64,000 bases of DNA, taken from contig NZ_CP049859.1 of the NCBI RefSeq assembly GCF_011400295.1, forward strand, positions 1 to 64,000, given 5' to 3'. Positions 32,638 to 42,589 of the stretch are shown here, in pieces. Numbering within the stretch: position 1 is the stretch's first letter; each line of letters begins with the position of its first letter. The notes beneath the pieces were generated by a model. That model was not told the origin of the DNA and made no database searches. It was given only the letters and a program-made list of their open reading frames with translations. Origin of the DNA: Erysipelothrix sp. HDW6A. GTDB lineage: Bacteria; Bacillota_I; Bacilli_A; Erysipelotrichales; Erysipelotrichaceae. Position numbers and translations under genes: made by a program.

Positions 32638-33696
32638 CTATTTTGATGCTTTAATCTTTGTCCAGTATTCTGAAAGAAGAGCTTTCATCTTTGCATCATA
32701 GAAGAATTCCTCATCTTTGTCATAACCACTACGAGGAATATAGGATGATACTCCTTCATAGGTTCCGTTAGGACCTGTTACTTCGTCAATCACTTTTTGA
32801 ATTGGGCTTGTATAACCGATTGCTTTTGTAATTCGTTTTGAACCTTCATTGCTGATCATAAAGTTAATCCATTTGTGTGCCATTTCTACATTTTGAGCAT
32901 CACTTGGGATTACCATTGTATCAACCCATGTGTTTGTACCTTGTTTTGGTTCGTGGTACGCCATGTTTGGATTCTCGCTCAGAACATAGCTTGCATCACC
33001 AGAATACATTACAGCGAGGTCCATAACGCCTGTTACCATACCATCAATCACTTCATCAGCTACATAAGTTGGTTTCATTTCTTTTCCTAAAGCAATTAAC
33101 CATTCATAAGCAGCTTCAATTTCTTTTTCATCTGTTGAGTTCATTGAATAACCCAATGCTTTTAATGCAATCATGAATGCATCACGTTCTGAATCATAGA
33201 AATATAAACGACCTTTGTAATCTTGATTTCTTAGGATATCCCATCCTTGTGCTTCAACTAAAGCTGGATCTACTTTAGTCTTATCATAGACAATACCTAC
33301 ACTACCCCAGAAATAAGGAACTGTGTACTCGTCTTGCGGGTCCATCTTACGACCTCTTAAGTTTGCTAGAGTGTTTTCGTAGTTTGTAATCTTTGAGTAA
33401 TCAATTTTTTGAAGTTTTCCTTCTTCACGTAATCTTTGAACCATATAATCTGAAGGAATGATTACATCATACTTTTCACCACTTTGTAGTTTAATATACA
33501 TTGCTTCATTGGATTCAAAAACTTCATATATAACCTTTACATTATTTTCTTTTTCAAATTCTTTAACAAGGTCTTTATCAATATATTCTCCCCAGTTAAA
33601 AACACGTAACTCTGAGGATTCTTTTCCACCTGCACTTGATGATCCGCAACCAACAAGTACAAGAAGCGCTAAAACACTAACTAATAATTTTTTCAT
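32638..33696 (-). CDS. potD: Spermidine/putrescine-binding lipoprotein
   Basis: A 352-aa protein with a signal peptide and lipobox LVGC (Cys17). The mature part has the PotD hallmarks: ELRVFNWGEYIDKDLVKEFEKE, then YDVIIPSDYMVQRL and GSVGIVYD. It captures polyamines outside the membrane for PotBC. It overlaps potC by four bases. Confidence 0.95.
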   Translation of the reverse strand: MKKLLVSVLALLVLVGCGSSSAGGKESSELRVFNWGEYIDKDLVKEFEKENNVKVIYEVFESNEAMYIKLQSGEKYDVIIPSDYMVQRLREEGKLQKIDYSKITNYENTLANLRGRKMDPQDEYTVPYFWGSVGIVYDKTKVDPALVEAQGWDILRNQDYKGRLYFYDSERDAFMIALKALGYSMNSTDEKEIEAAYEWLIALGKEMKPTYVADEVIDGMVTGVMDLAVMYSGDASYVLSENPNMAYHEPKQGTNTWVDTMVIPSDAQNVEMAHKWINFMISNEGSKRITKAIGYTSPIQKVIDEVTGPNGTYEGVSSYIPRSGYDKDEEFFYDAKMKALLSEYWTKIKASK

Positions 33697-34499
33697 TCAA
33701 CAACTACCTTTCTTTTATTTTTCTTCTTAATAAACAATGGTCCAACATTGACAAAAATAAGTGCCACAGTAATAACTGCAACAATAATTGTAGATAATGC
33801 ATTAATCGAAGGATTAATACGTTTTGACATTGAGTATACTAGGATTGAAATGTTACTTACCCCATTACCTGTTACAAAGTATGAGATGACAAAGTCATCA
33901 AATGACATTGTGAAGGCAATAAGTGCTGCTGAAATAATTGCAGGCAAGAGTTGTGGCAAGATAACTTTCGTAAGTGCTTTACGAGGTGTTGCTCCAAGGT
34001 CCATTGCTGCATCTGCAAGACTAGGGTCTAAGGAACGCAACTTCGGTAACACGGTTAATATTACGTACGGTGTACAGAATGTAATGTGAGCTAACAACAT
34101 CGTGCCAAATCCTCTATTAACAACTTGAACAGAAGAGAATAGCAACATAAATCCAATCGCTGTTACTATCTCAGGATTCAATACAGGAAGATTGTTAGTG
34201 GTTAAGAAGATTTTCTTAACTAATGGTCGATGCTTTGATATACCTATTGCTGATAAGGTACCTACTACTGTAGATATAGCAGTAGACAACACAGCAATCA
34301 GAACTGAAGTACGCACAGCGGATAACATCTCACGATCATTAAAGAGTGTTTCATACCAACGTGTAGAGAAACCACTCCATGACGTTAAAGAACGTGAGTC
34401 ATTAAAGGAAAACACCATCATAACGATAATTGGTCCGTAGAAGAACAACAGCATGAGAGCAAGAGGTAAGATACTACCCAGACGTTTCTTTTTAGGCAT
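33693..34499 (-). CDS. potC: Spermidine/putrescine ABC permease
   Basis: A 268-aa protein with six membrane helices and the ABC-coupling EAA loop (AAMDLGATPRKALTKVILPQLLPA). Order and overlap with potB and potD identify it as PotC. Confidence 0.94.
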   Translation of the reverse strand: MPKKKRLGSILPLALMLLFFYGPIIVMMVFSFNDSRSLTSWSGFSTRWYETLFNDREMLSAVRTSVLIAVLSTAISTVVGTLSAIGISKHRPLVKKIFLTTNNLPVLNPEIVTAIGFMLLFSSVQVVNRGFGTMLLAHITFCTPYVILTVLPKLRSLDPSLADAAMDLGATPRKALTKVILPQLLPAIISAALIAFTMSFDDFVISYFVTGNGVSNISILVYSMSKRINPSINALSTIIVAVITVALIFVNVGPLFIKKKNKRKVVVE

Positions 34500-35344
34500 T
34501 ATAATCTTGCTCCTTTCGTTGTGGTTTCTGAACTATCACGATCAAATTTTTGTGTGAAATGCATTGAGATCATAATCAGTACAGCCATTATTAAGGAAAT
34601 AGCGGATCCAAAGTTAAAGTCACCAATATTAATAAATTGATTTTCAATTAAGTTCCCAATTAAAGTAAAGCTTCCACCACCTAATAACTTAGGAATAACA
34701 AAAGTTGATAGAGATGGTAAGAACACAAGAGTAATTCCTGAGATAACACCAGCTATCGATAATGGGAAGATTACTTTTGAGAATGTTTGGAAACGATTCG
34801 CACCGAGGTCATGACTTGCTTCGATAAGGGACTCATCTAGTTTCGCAAGGACTGTATGAACTTGGATAATCATAAAGGGTAAGAAGTTATAAACCATTCC
34901 GAGAATAACCGCAAACTCTGTATACATCATTTTAATTGGAGGAATTCCAAAGAATCCCAATACGTTATTAACAATACCAACATCTGAAAGAATACCAATC
35001 CACGAGTAGGTACGCACAAGCATGTTAATCCACATAGGAATTGTAACCAATAGAATTAATAATGTTTGTGTTCTTTCACTCGTACGTGAAATCATATAAG
35101 CAAGTGGATATCCCAGAATCAAACAGATAATTGTGGTGATTCCAGCAATTCTTAAAGATTCTAAAAGAACCTTTAAAAATACAGGATCAAAGAATTTCTT
35201 AAAGTTATCTAATGTAAATTGTAAGGAAATAACATTGTTACCTTTTGTAGTAAATGCATAAAGTACAATAAACAACATTGGTAAGACAATGAAAAGACTC
35301 ATCCATACAATATAAGGTTCTGCTAGTTTACGAAAGACTTTCAT
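34499..35344 (-). CDS. potB: Spermidine/putrescine ABC permease
   Basis: A 281-aa protein with six membrane helices and EAA loop EASHDLGANRFQTFSKVIFPLSIAG. It shares one base with each neighbouring gene, so the operon is tightly coupled. Confidence 0.94.
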   Translation of the reverse strand: MKVFRKLAEPYIVWMSLFIVLPMLFIVLYAFTTKGNNVISLQFTLDNFKKFFDPVFLKVLLESLRIAGITTIICLILGYPLAYMISRTSERTQTLLILLVTIPMWINMLVRTYSWIGILSDVGIVNNVLGFFGIPPIKMMYTEFAVILGMVYNFLPFMIIQVHTVLAKLDESLIEASHDLGANRFQTFSKVIFPLSIAGVISGITLVFLPSLSTFVIPKLLGGGSFTLIGNLIENQFINIGDFNFGSAISLIMAVLIMISMHFTQKFDRDSSETTTKGARL

Positions 35345-36399
35345 TAGTATGACTCCATGGTTTGCATAACATGGATATCCTCTGGGAAGAAGTGAATACC
35401 AACTGTCTTGCCTACTTCTGAATTGTCAGTAGTATGAACAATAAGTTCACGTTCTGGTGTTGCTACAACAATTTCATAGTGAACACCTTTAAATATAATC
35501 GACTCAACAACACCAGTTAGTTTACCAAGCTCGACATCAACAATATCTAAGTCTTCTGGACGAATAACAATATCAACATCTTCGTTATCATCAAACCCAT
35601 AATCGACACATTCGAATTCTTGTCCATCGAAAGACACACGGTAATCTTCGATCATTACCCCTTCAAGAATGTTTGAGTCTCCGATAAAGTTCGCAACGAA
35701 TCTATTTTCTGGTTCGTTATAAATATCTGTAGGAGTTCCGATTTGTTGGATCTCTCCAGCATTCATAACAACAATCTTATCTGACATTGTAAGAGCTTCT
35801 TCTTGGTCATGCGTTACGTAAACGAAAGTAATTCCAACATCTTGTTGAATCTCTTTTAATTCTTTTTGCATTTCTTTACGTAATTTGAGATCTAAGGCAC
35901 CTAAAGGCTCATCTAGAAGAAGTACCATTGGTTCGTTGATAAGTGCTCGAGCAATCGCAACACGTTGTTGTTGACCACCAGAAAGCAAGGTAACACTTCG
36001 CTCTTCAAATCCTTCAAGTCCAACTAAGTTAAGCATCTTCTCAACTTTTTGTTTAATAATGGTTTCATTTTCTTTTTTGATTCTTAAACCAAACGCAATG
36101 TTATCGTACACATTTAAGTGTGGGAATAAAGCATAACGTTGGAAGACAGTATTGATTTCTCTTTTATATGCTGGCATTTTAGTAATTTCAATATCATCGA
36201 AATAAACTTCACCAGAACTTTGCTCTAAAAATCCCCCAAGGATTCGAAGTAATGTTGTCTTACCACATCCAGATGGACCTAGTAATGTCACGAATTCATT
36301 CTCTTGAATATCTAAGTTAATTCCTTTTAATACTAATAAATCATCAAAACGGTGAACAATGTTTTGAAATGAAATTAATGCTTCTCTTTCTCTTTCCAT
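35344..36399 (-). CDS. potA: Spermidine/putrescine ABC ATPase
   Basis: A 351-aa protein. Walker A GPSGCGKTT, signature LSGGQQQRVAIARAL and Walker B VLLLDEPLGALD are all intact. A C-terminal TOBE-like domain follows (about residues 270-350). TAGGAGGATATT precedes the start. The regulator gene lies nine bases upstream. Confidence 0.95.
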   Translation of the reverse strand: MEREREALISFQNIVHRFDDLLVLKGINLDIQENEFVTLLGPSGCGKTTLLRILGGFLEQSSGEVYFDDIEITKMPAYKREINTVFQRYALFPHLNVYDNIAFGLRIKKENETIIKQKVEKMLNLVGLEGFEERSVTLLSGGQQQRVAIARALINEPMVLLLDEPLGALDLKLRKEMQKELKEIQQDVGITFVYVTHDQEEALTMSDKIVVMNAGEIQQIGTPTDIYNEPENRFVANFIGDSNILEGVMIEDYRVSFDGQEFECVDYGFDDNEDVDIVIRPEDLDIVDVELGKLTGVVESIIFKGVHYEIVVATPERELIVHTTDNSEVGKTVGIHFFPEDIHVMQTMESY

Positions 36400-36408
36400 A
36401 ATATCCTC

Positions 36409-36942
36409 CTAAAATACCGGTGGTGTACATACCCAAATAATACGTGCAGTTTGTTGTGTTTTATTGACAAGACTGTGAGCCTTGCTTCCATTAATATAAA
36501 ATGTTTGACCCTTTGAAACGGTTAGTACTTCATCACCATACTGTAATGAGATTTTACCTTGGACAACATAACCAAATTCTTCACCTTCGTGTGGTTCAAT
36601 GATGTTAGACTCCCCACCTGGGTTTAATTCTAGAAGTATTGGTTCCATTTCATTTTTTTGTGCATTCGGTACAATCCAATGAACAGTAAAATCTTCTTGT
36701 TCATCTACGAAATAGTCATCTTTTTTAAAGACAATTTGTTCTTCTTGTTCATTCTTGAAAAACGTTGATAGATCGGAACCTAATGCTTCAACTAAATCAG
36801 CTAAAGTTGAAATTGAAGGTGATGTTAAATCGTTCTCAAGTTGAGATAAGAACCCTTTAGTAAGCTCACTACGACTTGCTAACTCTTCAAGAGTCAGTCC
36901 ATTTTTGACCCTTAACTGTCGCAGTTTTTTTCCAATTTCCAT
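36409..36942 (-). CDS. Xre-cupin regulator of polyamine uptake
   Basis: A 177-aa protein with an N-terminal helix-turn-helix (IGKKLRQLRVKNGLTLEELASRSELTKG) and a C-terminal cupin (GGESNIIEPHEGEEFGYVVQGKISLQY). This PuuR-like architecture often senses polyamines or related ligands. It is first in the pot operon, and an inverted repeat lies over the promoter, suggesting self-regulation. Confidence 0.88.
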   Translation of the reverse strand: MEIGKKLRQLRVKNGLTLEELASRSELTKGFLSQLENDLTSPSISTLADLVEALGSDLSTFFKNEQEEQIVFKKDDYFVDEQEDFTVHWIVPNAQKNEMEPILLELNPGGESNIIEPHEGEEFGYVVQGKISLQYGDEVLTVSKGQTFYINGSKAHSLVNKTQQTARIIWVCTPPVF

Positions 36943-36955
36943 ACGCCCTCCTCTA

Positions 36956-36972
36956 GTTTAGTATCACTAAAC
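36956..36972 (-). promoter_or_regulatory. Candidate operator of the pot operon
   Basis: Perfect inverted repeat GTTTAGT-ATC-ACTAAAC. It covers a -10-like GATACT, with TTTACT 17 bases upstream. Further half-sites (GTTAGTAAAGTTAAAC) follow on the plus strand. Confidence 0.5.
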
Positions 36973-37055
36973 AAATATGTTAGTAAAGTTAAACACAAAT
37001 CTATTATACATAAGAGTTTTAGAAAATCAATATCAATACAATAAAAACATAAAAA

Positions 37056-37080
37056 AAAGTCGTTTTTTGTAAACGACTTT
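37056..37080 (-). terminator. Terminator of trxA
   Basis: A 10-bp stem AAAGTCGTTT with a T-run on the minus strand. Confidence 0.8.
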
Positions 37081-37094
37081 AAATAGTAGTGAAA

Positions 37095-37403
37095 TTATTC
37101 TGCTGAAGCAATAAGTTTTTCTAATTCTGGTTTAGGCATGAATCCCATCTTACGATTTACTGGTGTTCCATCCTTGAATAGAATCAATGTTGGAATTGAC
37201 ATAACATCAAAACGTTGTGCTAATTCGCCTTCTTCATCAACATTAACTTTTACGATTGTAACTTTATCAGCATGTGTTTCTGATAATTCTTGTAGTATTG
37301 GAGCAATCATCTTACATGGTCCGCACCAATCTGCATAAAAGTCTACAAGTACTAATCCGTTATCAATTTCTTCATTAAAATTTGTTTTTGTTAAGTGTTT
37401 CAT
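37095..37403 (-). CDS. trxA: Thioredoxin
   Basis: A 102-aa protein. The start at 37403 (MKHLTKTNF) follows CAGGAGGTAAACTT. Active site WCGPC has cysteines 27 and 30, and the cis-proline loop MSIPTLILF is present. It is a cytosolic disulfide reductase of normal family length, probably a single-gene unit. Confidence 0.95.
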   Translation of the reverse strand: MKHLTKTNFNEEIDNGLVLVDFYADWCGPCKMIAPILQELSETHADKVTIVKVNVDEEGELAQRFDVMSIPTLILFKDGTPVNRKMGFMPKPELEKLIASAE

Positions 37404-37465
37404 AAGTTTACCTCCTGTACGCCACACATTATAACACATAATAAGTTCTTTAGGATAGATATGAC

Positions 37466-38335
37466 CTAAGGAGCCATTATCCTCAATTTCCCTTTTAATA
37501 CTTCTACTGTGAATGTATCCAGTTCAAGAACTTCACCATCAAGACCTACCGCAACTTTATGGGGAGCCTTTACAGTTATTTTATCCGTACGATATATGTT
37601 TACTACATCTTCATCTAAATGTGTTCCTTTATAGTATTTTGGCAATAGTTTAGGAATACGACGCAAGGGAACATCTTCAACGATTGTGATATCAAGGAGT
37701 CCATCATCAAAACTTGCATTTGGTGCACTCTTGAATCCACCACCATACCATTTTCCATTCATAAACGAAGCCAGTAAGGTCTTATAGCTATGCACTTCTC
37801 CGTTGAATGAATACTCTAAGACAAAGGTCTTCTTACGAATTAATTCAATAACGGCATAGATCATGTAAATAAATGTACGTGGTATTAATTTACTCCGTGA
37901 GCTGTTAACACGACGATTTACCTCAGCATCAACACCAACATTCAGACAGTTTAAGAAATAACGACCTGCACTATAACCAATATCAATTTGCTTCTCAGTA
38001 CCGTTCATGGTTCTCTCTAGAATTGTCTCAAGTGGTTCTTTAATATGATACATCCGCCAAAAGTCATTTCCTGTTCCAACAGGTACAATAGCTAGCACTG
38101 TATCCTCTAAGTTCATTCCATTCAATACCTCATGAGCAGTACCATCACCACCCACAGAATAGAGAATCGTATCAACCCCATACTTTCCTGCAATTTCAGT
38201 AGCGTGTCCTGGATAATCTGTACGAATAATCTCATACTCTTCATCACGATTTTTGAAAAAGTTATTAACCCACTCTTCAACGCGGCGATAATCACCTTTT
38301 CCCGATGTCGGATTCACAATAAATACGTGTTTCAT
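37466..38335 (-). CDS. Diacylglycerol/lipid kinase, DagK-YegS family
   Basis: A 289-aa protein. MKHVFIVNPTSGKG and YSVGGDGTAHEVLNG are the nucleotide-binding motifs of the DAGK catalytic domain; VGTGNDFWR follows. It phosphorylates diacylglycerol or a related lipid on the inner membrane face. It lies between trxA and the wall-polymer genes. Confidence 0.88.
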   Translation of the reverse strand: MKHVFIVNPTSGKGDYRRVEEWVNNFFKNRDEEYEIIRTDYPGHATEIAGKYGVDTILYSVGGDGTAHEVLNGMNLEDTVLAIVPVGTGNDFWRMYHIKEPLETILERTMNGTEKQIDIGYSAGRYFLNCLNVGVDAEVNRRVNSSRSKLIPRTFIYMIYAVIELIRKKTFVLEYSFNGEVHSYKTLLASFMNGKWYGGGFKSAPNASFDDGLLDITIVEDVPLRRIPKLLPKYYKGTHLDEDVVNIYRTDKITVKAPHKVAVGLDGEVLELDTFTVEVLKGKLRIMAP

Positions 38336-38359
38336 GTATTTCTCTCTTTCGTTCCTAGT

Positions 38360-40402
38360 CTACTCTTGATTTGGCTTTGCCTGCTCTTGAGTTTCAGGTT
38401 TTGATGTTTCCGGTCCTGGATTTGTTAATTTCACCCTAATAATTTCAATTAATGTTCCTTTTTCTATTTCTGTATTTGGAAGTACAGATTGTGACCACAG
38501 TTGACCTTCATTAAATTTCAACTCTGCAGTGTTTGTTTTATTCACTGTACCAAAACGAATCGTGATATTGTTTTTTGTACCCCAAGCTTTGATTTGTTCA
38601 TCTGTCATTCCATCAAAGTTTGGAACGGTTACACTACCTGTAGCATTTTCAGAAGGTTTTTCTTCTTGTGGTTTCTGAGTCTCAGGTTTTTGTGTTTCAG
38701 GAGTTTGCGTCTCAGGCTTTTGCGTTTCTGGCTTTTGAGTTTCTGGTTTCTGGGTCTGATTGTTAGTTCCTCCAGATCCTGAGGCAGAGTTGTTATCATC
38801 AGACATTGTCTCTAATTTACCTTGAGACCATAATACATTTGTATTTCTCTCAAATAAGTCGTTGTCTTGAATAAAGTCATAATGTTTTGAAAACTTAAAT
38901 GACATATCGTAAACATTGAGAAGTTTTGTTTCAGTTGCAATATTCTCATCAATCAATCGATGAGCATTACGTACATATGATTCATAAGGTAACATGACCC
39001 ACATACCATTATCCAAGAAGTGTCCATCTCCCAGAATTTGATAGTTTACGATTCTTACAAAATCAATGCCTTTTTCTGAAGATGCGTCACTTTGTTGTAA
39101 GGTGTATCCCATAAGTGCCGATAAATCACTAATTGGAAAGTTTGTTTGAATATTGCTTTTTGCAGCGTCTAATATACTAAGTAAGGTATTTGGATTTCGT
39201 GTGCTCATTACTTTCTTAGCAATTTCTGTTAAAACATATTGTTGATTCATTTGACGTTGGAAGTCACCACCTGGTAACCGTTTCCGTTCACGAGCAAATG
39301 TAAGTACTTGTTCACCATTTAATAGGTTTGTTCCTTCTGGAACTGTAATATCTTTATATTCATTCACTTTTCCTTCAACAGGGAAGGATCCTGCAAATGT
39401 AAGTGGTGATGTGATTTCTAAACCACCGAGTGCATCAACGATTTTAACAACCGCATAGAAGTCTGTTTCAAAATAGAAATCAACTTTAACATCCAAGTAG
39501 TTCTCAACTGATTTCATCAAGCATTGACGACTAATACCACGAGAGTGGTTAATTTTATCTCGACGGTTTGCTTGACATGCAATTGGTACATAGCTATCTC
39601 TAGGAACACTAGTCATCGTTACTTTCATATCTTTAGGGTTAAAGGTAGCAAGAATGATTGTATCTGAAAGATTCTCATTCAAGCCTGTAATCAATACTGT
39701 AAAAGGTTCTTTCAGAACATCTACATCTGTAACTTCAGTATCTACTGTTGTCTTAAATGTAATTAATGTCTGAGCATCTTTCAAGGGTTCGGAACCAGAA
39801 GGCATTGCTTCCGAATATCGTGCATAGTTTTTTGGCAGTACGGCATATTGTATTTTCCCATCCATACTTGCAGTAAGTAAATCAACAGCTGTTTCATAAC
39901 CTTCATAGGAAACAGTTTTTGAGTATGAATTAACTTTTTCTTTTACGAATGACTCAAATGTTTCGTCTGAAATGATGTACCCAACATGAGCTTGCCCCAT
40001 GTTTTCGAGTGTGTTTTCTTTATTAAACGATACAATGGAATACTCTACTGTCTCACTCTCATCAGTATTAATAATTTTATCAATTAATGAGTTAGCAGAA
40101 AATATGTAATAGAATCCAACACTTCCTATTAACAGAAGTAAAACTCCGTATGTTAAAAATACTTTCTTGAGTATTGAACCATTACGTATGTAAGCAAACA
40201 CAAACAATACATTAAGAATAAGTGCTAGAAGGATTGCGACAGCAATTCCCATTACAAAGATATTTACTTTTACCTGCATATAGCGGCTAACTAAAATCAT
40301 TAAAGCAGCAAATATGATATTCACACTTAGCATAACCAAGGATGCTAAGAATTTGGAGTCTACCCAGGTTTTACGCTTGGGTGTTCTGGCTGTTCTTCTC
40401 AT
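38360..40402 (-). CDS. LCP-family wall-polymer ligase with PASTA domain
   Basis: A 680-aa protein with four early membrane helices. An extracellular LytR-CpsA-Psr domain follows (VLITGLNENLSDTIILATF, MTSVPRDSYV, NRRDKINHSRG, LTFARERKRLPGGDFQRQ, with the conserved Arg/Asp residues). Then comes a Pro-Glu-Thr-Gln-Lys repeat linker and one PASTA-like domain at the C-terminus (VTVPNFDGMTDEQIKAWGTK). LCP enzymes attach wall teichoic acid or capsule polymers to peptidoglycan. The terminal PASTA may bind muropeptide. The start overlaps the upstream gene by 32 bases, with GGAGGTAAGGT before it. Confidence 0.88.
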   Translation of the reverse strand: MRRTARTPKRKTWVDSKFLASLVMLSVNIIFAALMILVSRYMQVKVNIFVMGIAVAILLALILNVLFVFAYIRNGSILKKVFLTYGVLLLLIGSVGFYYIFSANSLIDKIINTDESETVEYSIVSFNKENTLENMGQAHVGYIISDETFESFVKEKVNSYSKTVSYEGYETAVDLLTASMDGKIQYAVLPKNYARYSEAMPSGSEPLKDAQTLITFKTTVDTEVTDVDVLKEPFTVLITGLNENLSDTIILATFNPKDMKVTMTSVPRDSYVPIACQANRRDKINHSRGISRQCLMKSVENYLDVKVDFYFETDFYAVVKIVDALGGLEITSPLTFAGSFPVEGKVNEYKDITVPEGTNLLNGEQVLTFARERKRLPGGDFQRQMNQQYVLTEIAKKVMSTRNPNTLLSILDAAKSNIQTNFPISDLSALMGYTLQQSDASSEKGIDFVRIVNYQILGDGHFLDNGMWVMLPYESYVRNAHRLIDENIATETKLLNVYDMSFKFSKHYDFIQDNDLFERNTNVLWSQGKLETMSDDNNSASGSGGTNNQTQKPETQKPETQKPETQTPETQKPETQKPQEEKPSENATGSVTVPNFDGMTDEQIKAWGTKNNITIRFGTVNKTNTAELKFNEGQLWSQSVLPNTEIEKGTLIEIIRVKLTNPGPETSKPETQEQAKPNQE
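38635..38760 (-). repeat. PETQK-type repeat linker
   Basis: In-frame repeats of an 18-bp unit encoding QKPET(Q), linking the LCP and PASTA parts; prone to length variation. Confidence 0.7.
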
Positions 40403-41039
40403 ACCTTACCTCCACTATTGAGTAAATACCTTGCTCATCTTTAACAACATATACCTGAGCTTCTTTTTGATATTTCGAAATATTTAAACTTGGGCTCTCT
40501 TTATAGTTCCACTTAATATCCACTACAAAAGCTTCAGCCTCTGTATCCTTGTCGACTTGATATTTTCCTTTAGTAACACTTGCTGTACTATCTGTAACTT
40601 CGAGACTGGAACTAATGAGACCTTTCTCAAGGTAATAGTTCATGTCATTGTAGAATGTTTCGAGTGCTTGATCACGAACTGATTTTCTAATCTCATTATG
40701 AAGGAATTGAACGCCCCCTACATCTTGAGTATTAATTTTATTTGTCCATGTGTAAAAATCAGCTACATAGTTTTTAGCAATGAGCTGAGCAACTTGTTTT
40801 TCATCTTGTGGTTTTTGTTCTAAGGCAGTTGTTAGTTCTTTGTAAATCTCTTTTTGATAATCTGTAGCATTCGAACGTAATAGATAGTATTCGTTTGAAC
40901 TGATACTACTTACTGTTTTAACAGAGCTTTGATTGAGGTACCCCATTACAATATAGTACCCACCTACAGATACAACGAGAAGTGTAGAAATCATTACAAG
41001 AAAAAGATACAACTTTGGTTTATTTCTGTCAGTATTCAT
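40371..41039 (-). CDS. Membrane-anchored protein co-encoded with the LCP enzyme
   Basis: A 222-aa protein. One N-terminal membrane helix (about residues 11-33) precedes an external helical plus beta domain ending VYVVKDEQGIYSIVEVRYE. It overlaps the LCP gene, so they probably act together in wall assembly. No named family. Confidence 0.65.
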   Translation of the reverse strand: MNTDRNKPKLYLFLVMISTLLVVSVGGYYIVMGYLNQSSVKTVSSISSNEYYLLRSNATDYQKEIYKELTTALEQKPQDEKQVAQLIAKNYVADFYTWTNKINTQDVGGVQFLHNEIRKSVRDQALETFYNDMNYYLEKGLISSSLEVTDSTASVTKGKYQVDKDTEAEAFVVDIKWNYKESPSLNISKYQKEAQVYVVKDEQGIYSIVEVRYEKNSQNTQA

Positions 41040-41147
41040 AATTTCACTTCCTATTTATTAATTAACAATTATACTTTAACATTCTACCACACTTAGAAAC
41101 AATCTTTATGTCAATTTTGTGAATAAACACACAGCTCCAGCTCTAAA

Positions 41148-41156
41148 TGATATAAT
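41148..41156 (+). promoter_or_regulatory. Extended -10 of the phosphodiesterase gene
   Basis: TGATATAAT, 20 bases before the start at 41177; no clear -35. Confidence 0.45.
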
Positions 41157-41176
41157 ATTTTCAAAGGAGACAAACT

Positions 41177-41713
41177 ATGAATTATCTAATAATATCCGAT
41201 ATTCACGGATCACACGAATACCTTGAGACAGTCCTCAATACACCTTACCCTTATGACTTTGTGATTATAGTAGGAGATCATTTATATCATGGACCAAGAA
41301 ACCCCATCCTCGCTGACTACAATCCACAAAAGGTTGCTGATTTATTGAATGCTATTGATAAGCCAATTATTGCTGTACGAGGTAATTGTGATGCAGAGGT
41401 TGATCAAATGCTATTGGACTACTCAATGATGCAAGACTACTCAGTATTCACCGCTAATAGCCTGAAAGTATACCTTACTCACGGACATCTTCTAGACCCA
41501 ATTCAAGATGGCCCGACAAAGCATTGTGACCTCTTTATTTCTGGACATACACATGTTCCTATTATGACGAAAATTGATTCAACACTTATATATAATCCTG
41601 GTTCTATTGCTCTACCAAAAGAAGGACATCCTAATACTTATGGATATCTTACTGAAGGCGAGCTGATCACATATACATTAGAACATAAACCATATATGAC
41701 TTATAAGATATAG
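41177..41713 (+). CDS. yfcE: YfcE/MJ0936-family metallophosphodiesterase
   Basis: A 178-aa protein. Metal-binding motifs in order are DIHG (res 8-11), GDHLYHG, GNCD, THGH and GHTH. This small family hydrolyses phosphodiesters with Mn or similar. AAAGGAGACAAACT precedes the start. Convergent with the ABC module. Confidence 0.9.
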   Translation: MNYLIISDIHGSHEYLETVLNTPYPYDFVIIVGDHLYHGPRNPILADYNPQKVADLLNAIDKPIIAVRGNCDAEVDQMLLDYSMMQDYSVFTANSLKVYLTHGHLLDPIQDGPTKHCDLFISGHTHVPIMTKIDSTLIYNPGSIALPKEGHPNTYGYLTEGELITYTLEHKPYMTYKI

Positions 41714-41715
41714 AA

Positions 41716-41755
41716 AAACTGCAGTTTAACTCATAAAGAGATTAAGCTGCAGTTT
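41716..41755. terminator. Bidirectional terminator
   Basis: Arms AAACTGCAG and CTGCAGTTT with inner pairing, between convergent genes. Confidence 0.65.
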
Positions 41756-41761
41756 GTTTTA

Positions 41762-42589
41762 TTAATTAAGAACTTCCAGTTTATTATTCCAAACCCAAAT
41801 GGTACCAGCAGAACAGCATACGAAGAATAAAGTATCTGTTAGTACTGATAATAGGATGGATGTTGGTTTCAAGATTCCTGAGTTCCCATAGATGACTTCT
41901 TCAAATGTTGGTGAAGGCGGAACAATCATTCCATTTACAAAAGTAAAGATCATATATATCCCTAAGAAGAACAAGAAAGCCATGAACCCTCTGTTTTTTC
42001 TAACATACGATGAATTAGCTAGACTTCCTGCAAACATAAGAATTGAAATCTGTAAGATTGTTGTTGATACTTGGCTAATCACTAATAATATAGTTGATAT
42101 TATTTGGTCAGAATCACCAAGTAAAAGCGTTTTTATCATACCCCAAATTATTGCTAATTCTTCAATCAAGAAGAAATCATTAAATACCACATATAGCGGA
42201 AGCAAATAACAAATAAGCATTACAATACTTGATACTAATCCCCAAAATACCATTGTAAGTACTTTGGATGAATAAAGTTGCACCGATGATACTGGGTACG
42301 TAAACACACGATATCCATTTGTCTTATAAAGACTGACATAAGCAACTTTTACTAATTGAATTGTAGTCAGAACAACTGTTGCGATAACTAAAATCATGAT
42401 TGCAAACATTGCCATCCCTAATAGCACTGATGCTATCTGTGAATCTTCGGCAATGATTGTAGAGGATGTGTTCTTTAATCTTAAAGTAACAAAGAATGTT
42501 AAGATACTACCAATTATCGATAAGATAAATACTGGTAAGAATGTTCTGAATGTTTCTTTAATTTCATTTTTAACGAGTTTAATTACCAT
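41762..42589 (-). CDS. ABC-2 type permease
   Basis: A 275-aa protein with six membrane helices. It overlaps the ATPase gene by seven bases, making an exporter with it. Substrate unknown; GntR-linked modules of this type often respond to cell-wall stress or antimicrobial peptides. Confidence 0.8.
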   Translation of the reverse strand: MVIKLVKNEIKETFRTFLPVFILSIIGSILTFFVTLRLKNTSSTIIAEDSQIASVLLGMAMFAIMILVIATVVLTTIQLVKVAYVSLYKTNGYRVFTYPVSSVQLYSSKVLTMVFWGLVSSIVMLICYLLPLYVVFNDFFLIEELAIIWGMIKTLLLGDSDQIISTILLVISQVSTTILQISILMFAGSLANSSYVRKNRGFMAFLFFLGIYMIFTFVNGMIVPPSPTFEEVIYGNSGILKPTSILLSVLTDTLFFVCCSAGTIWVWNNKLEVLN

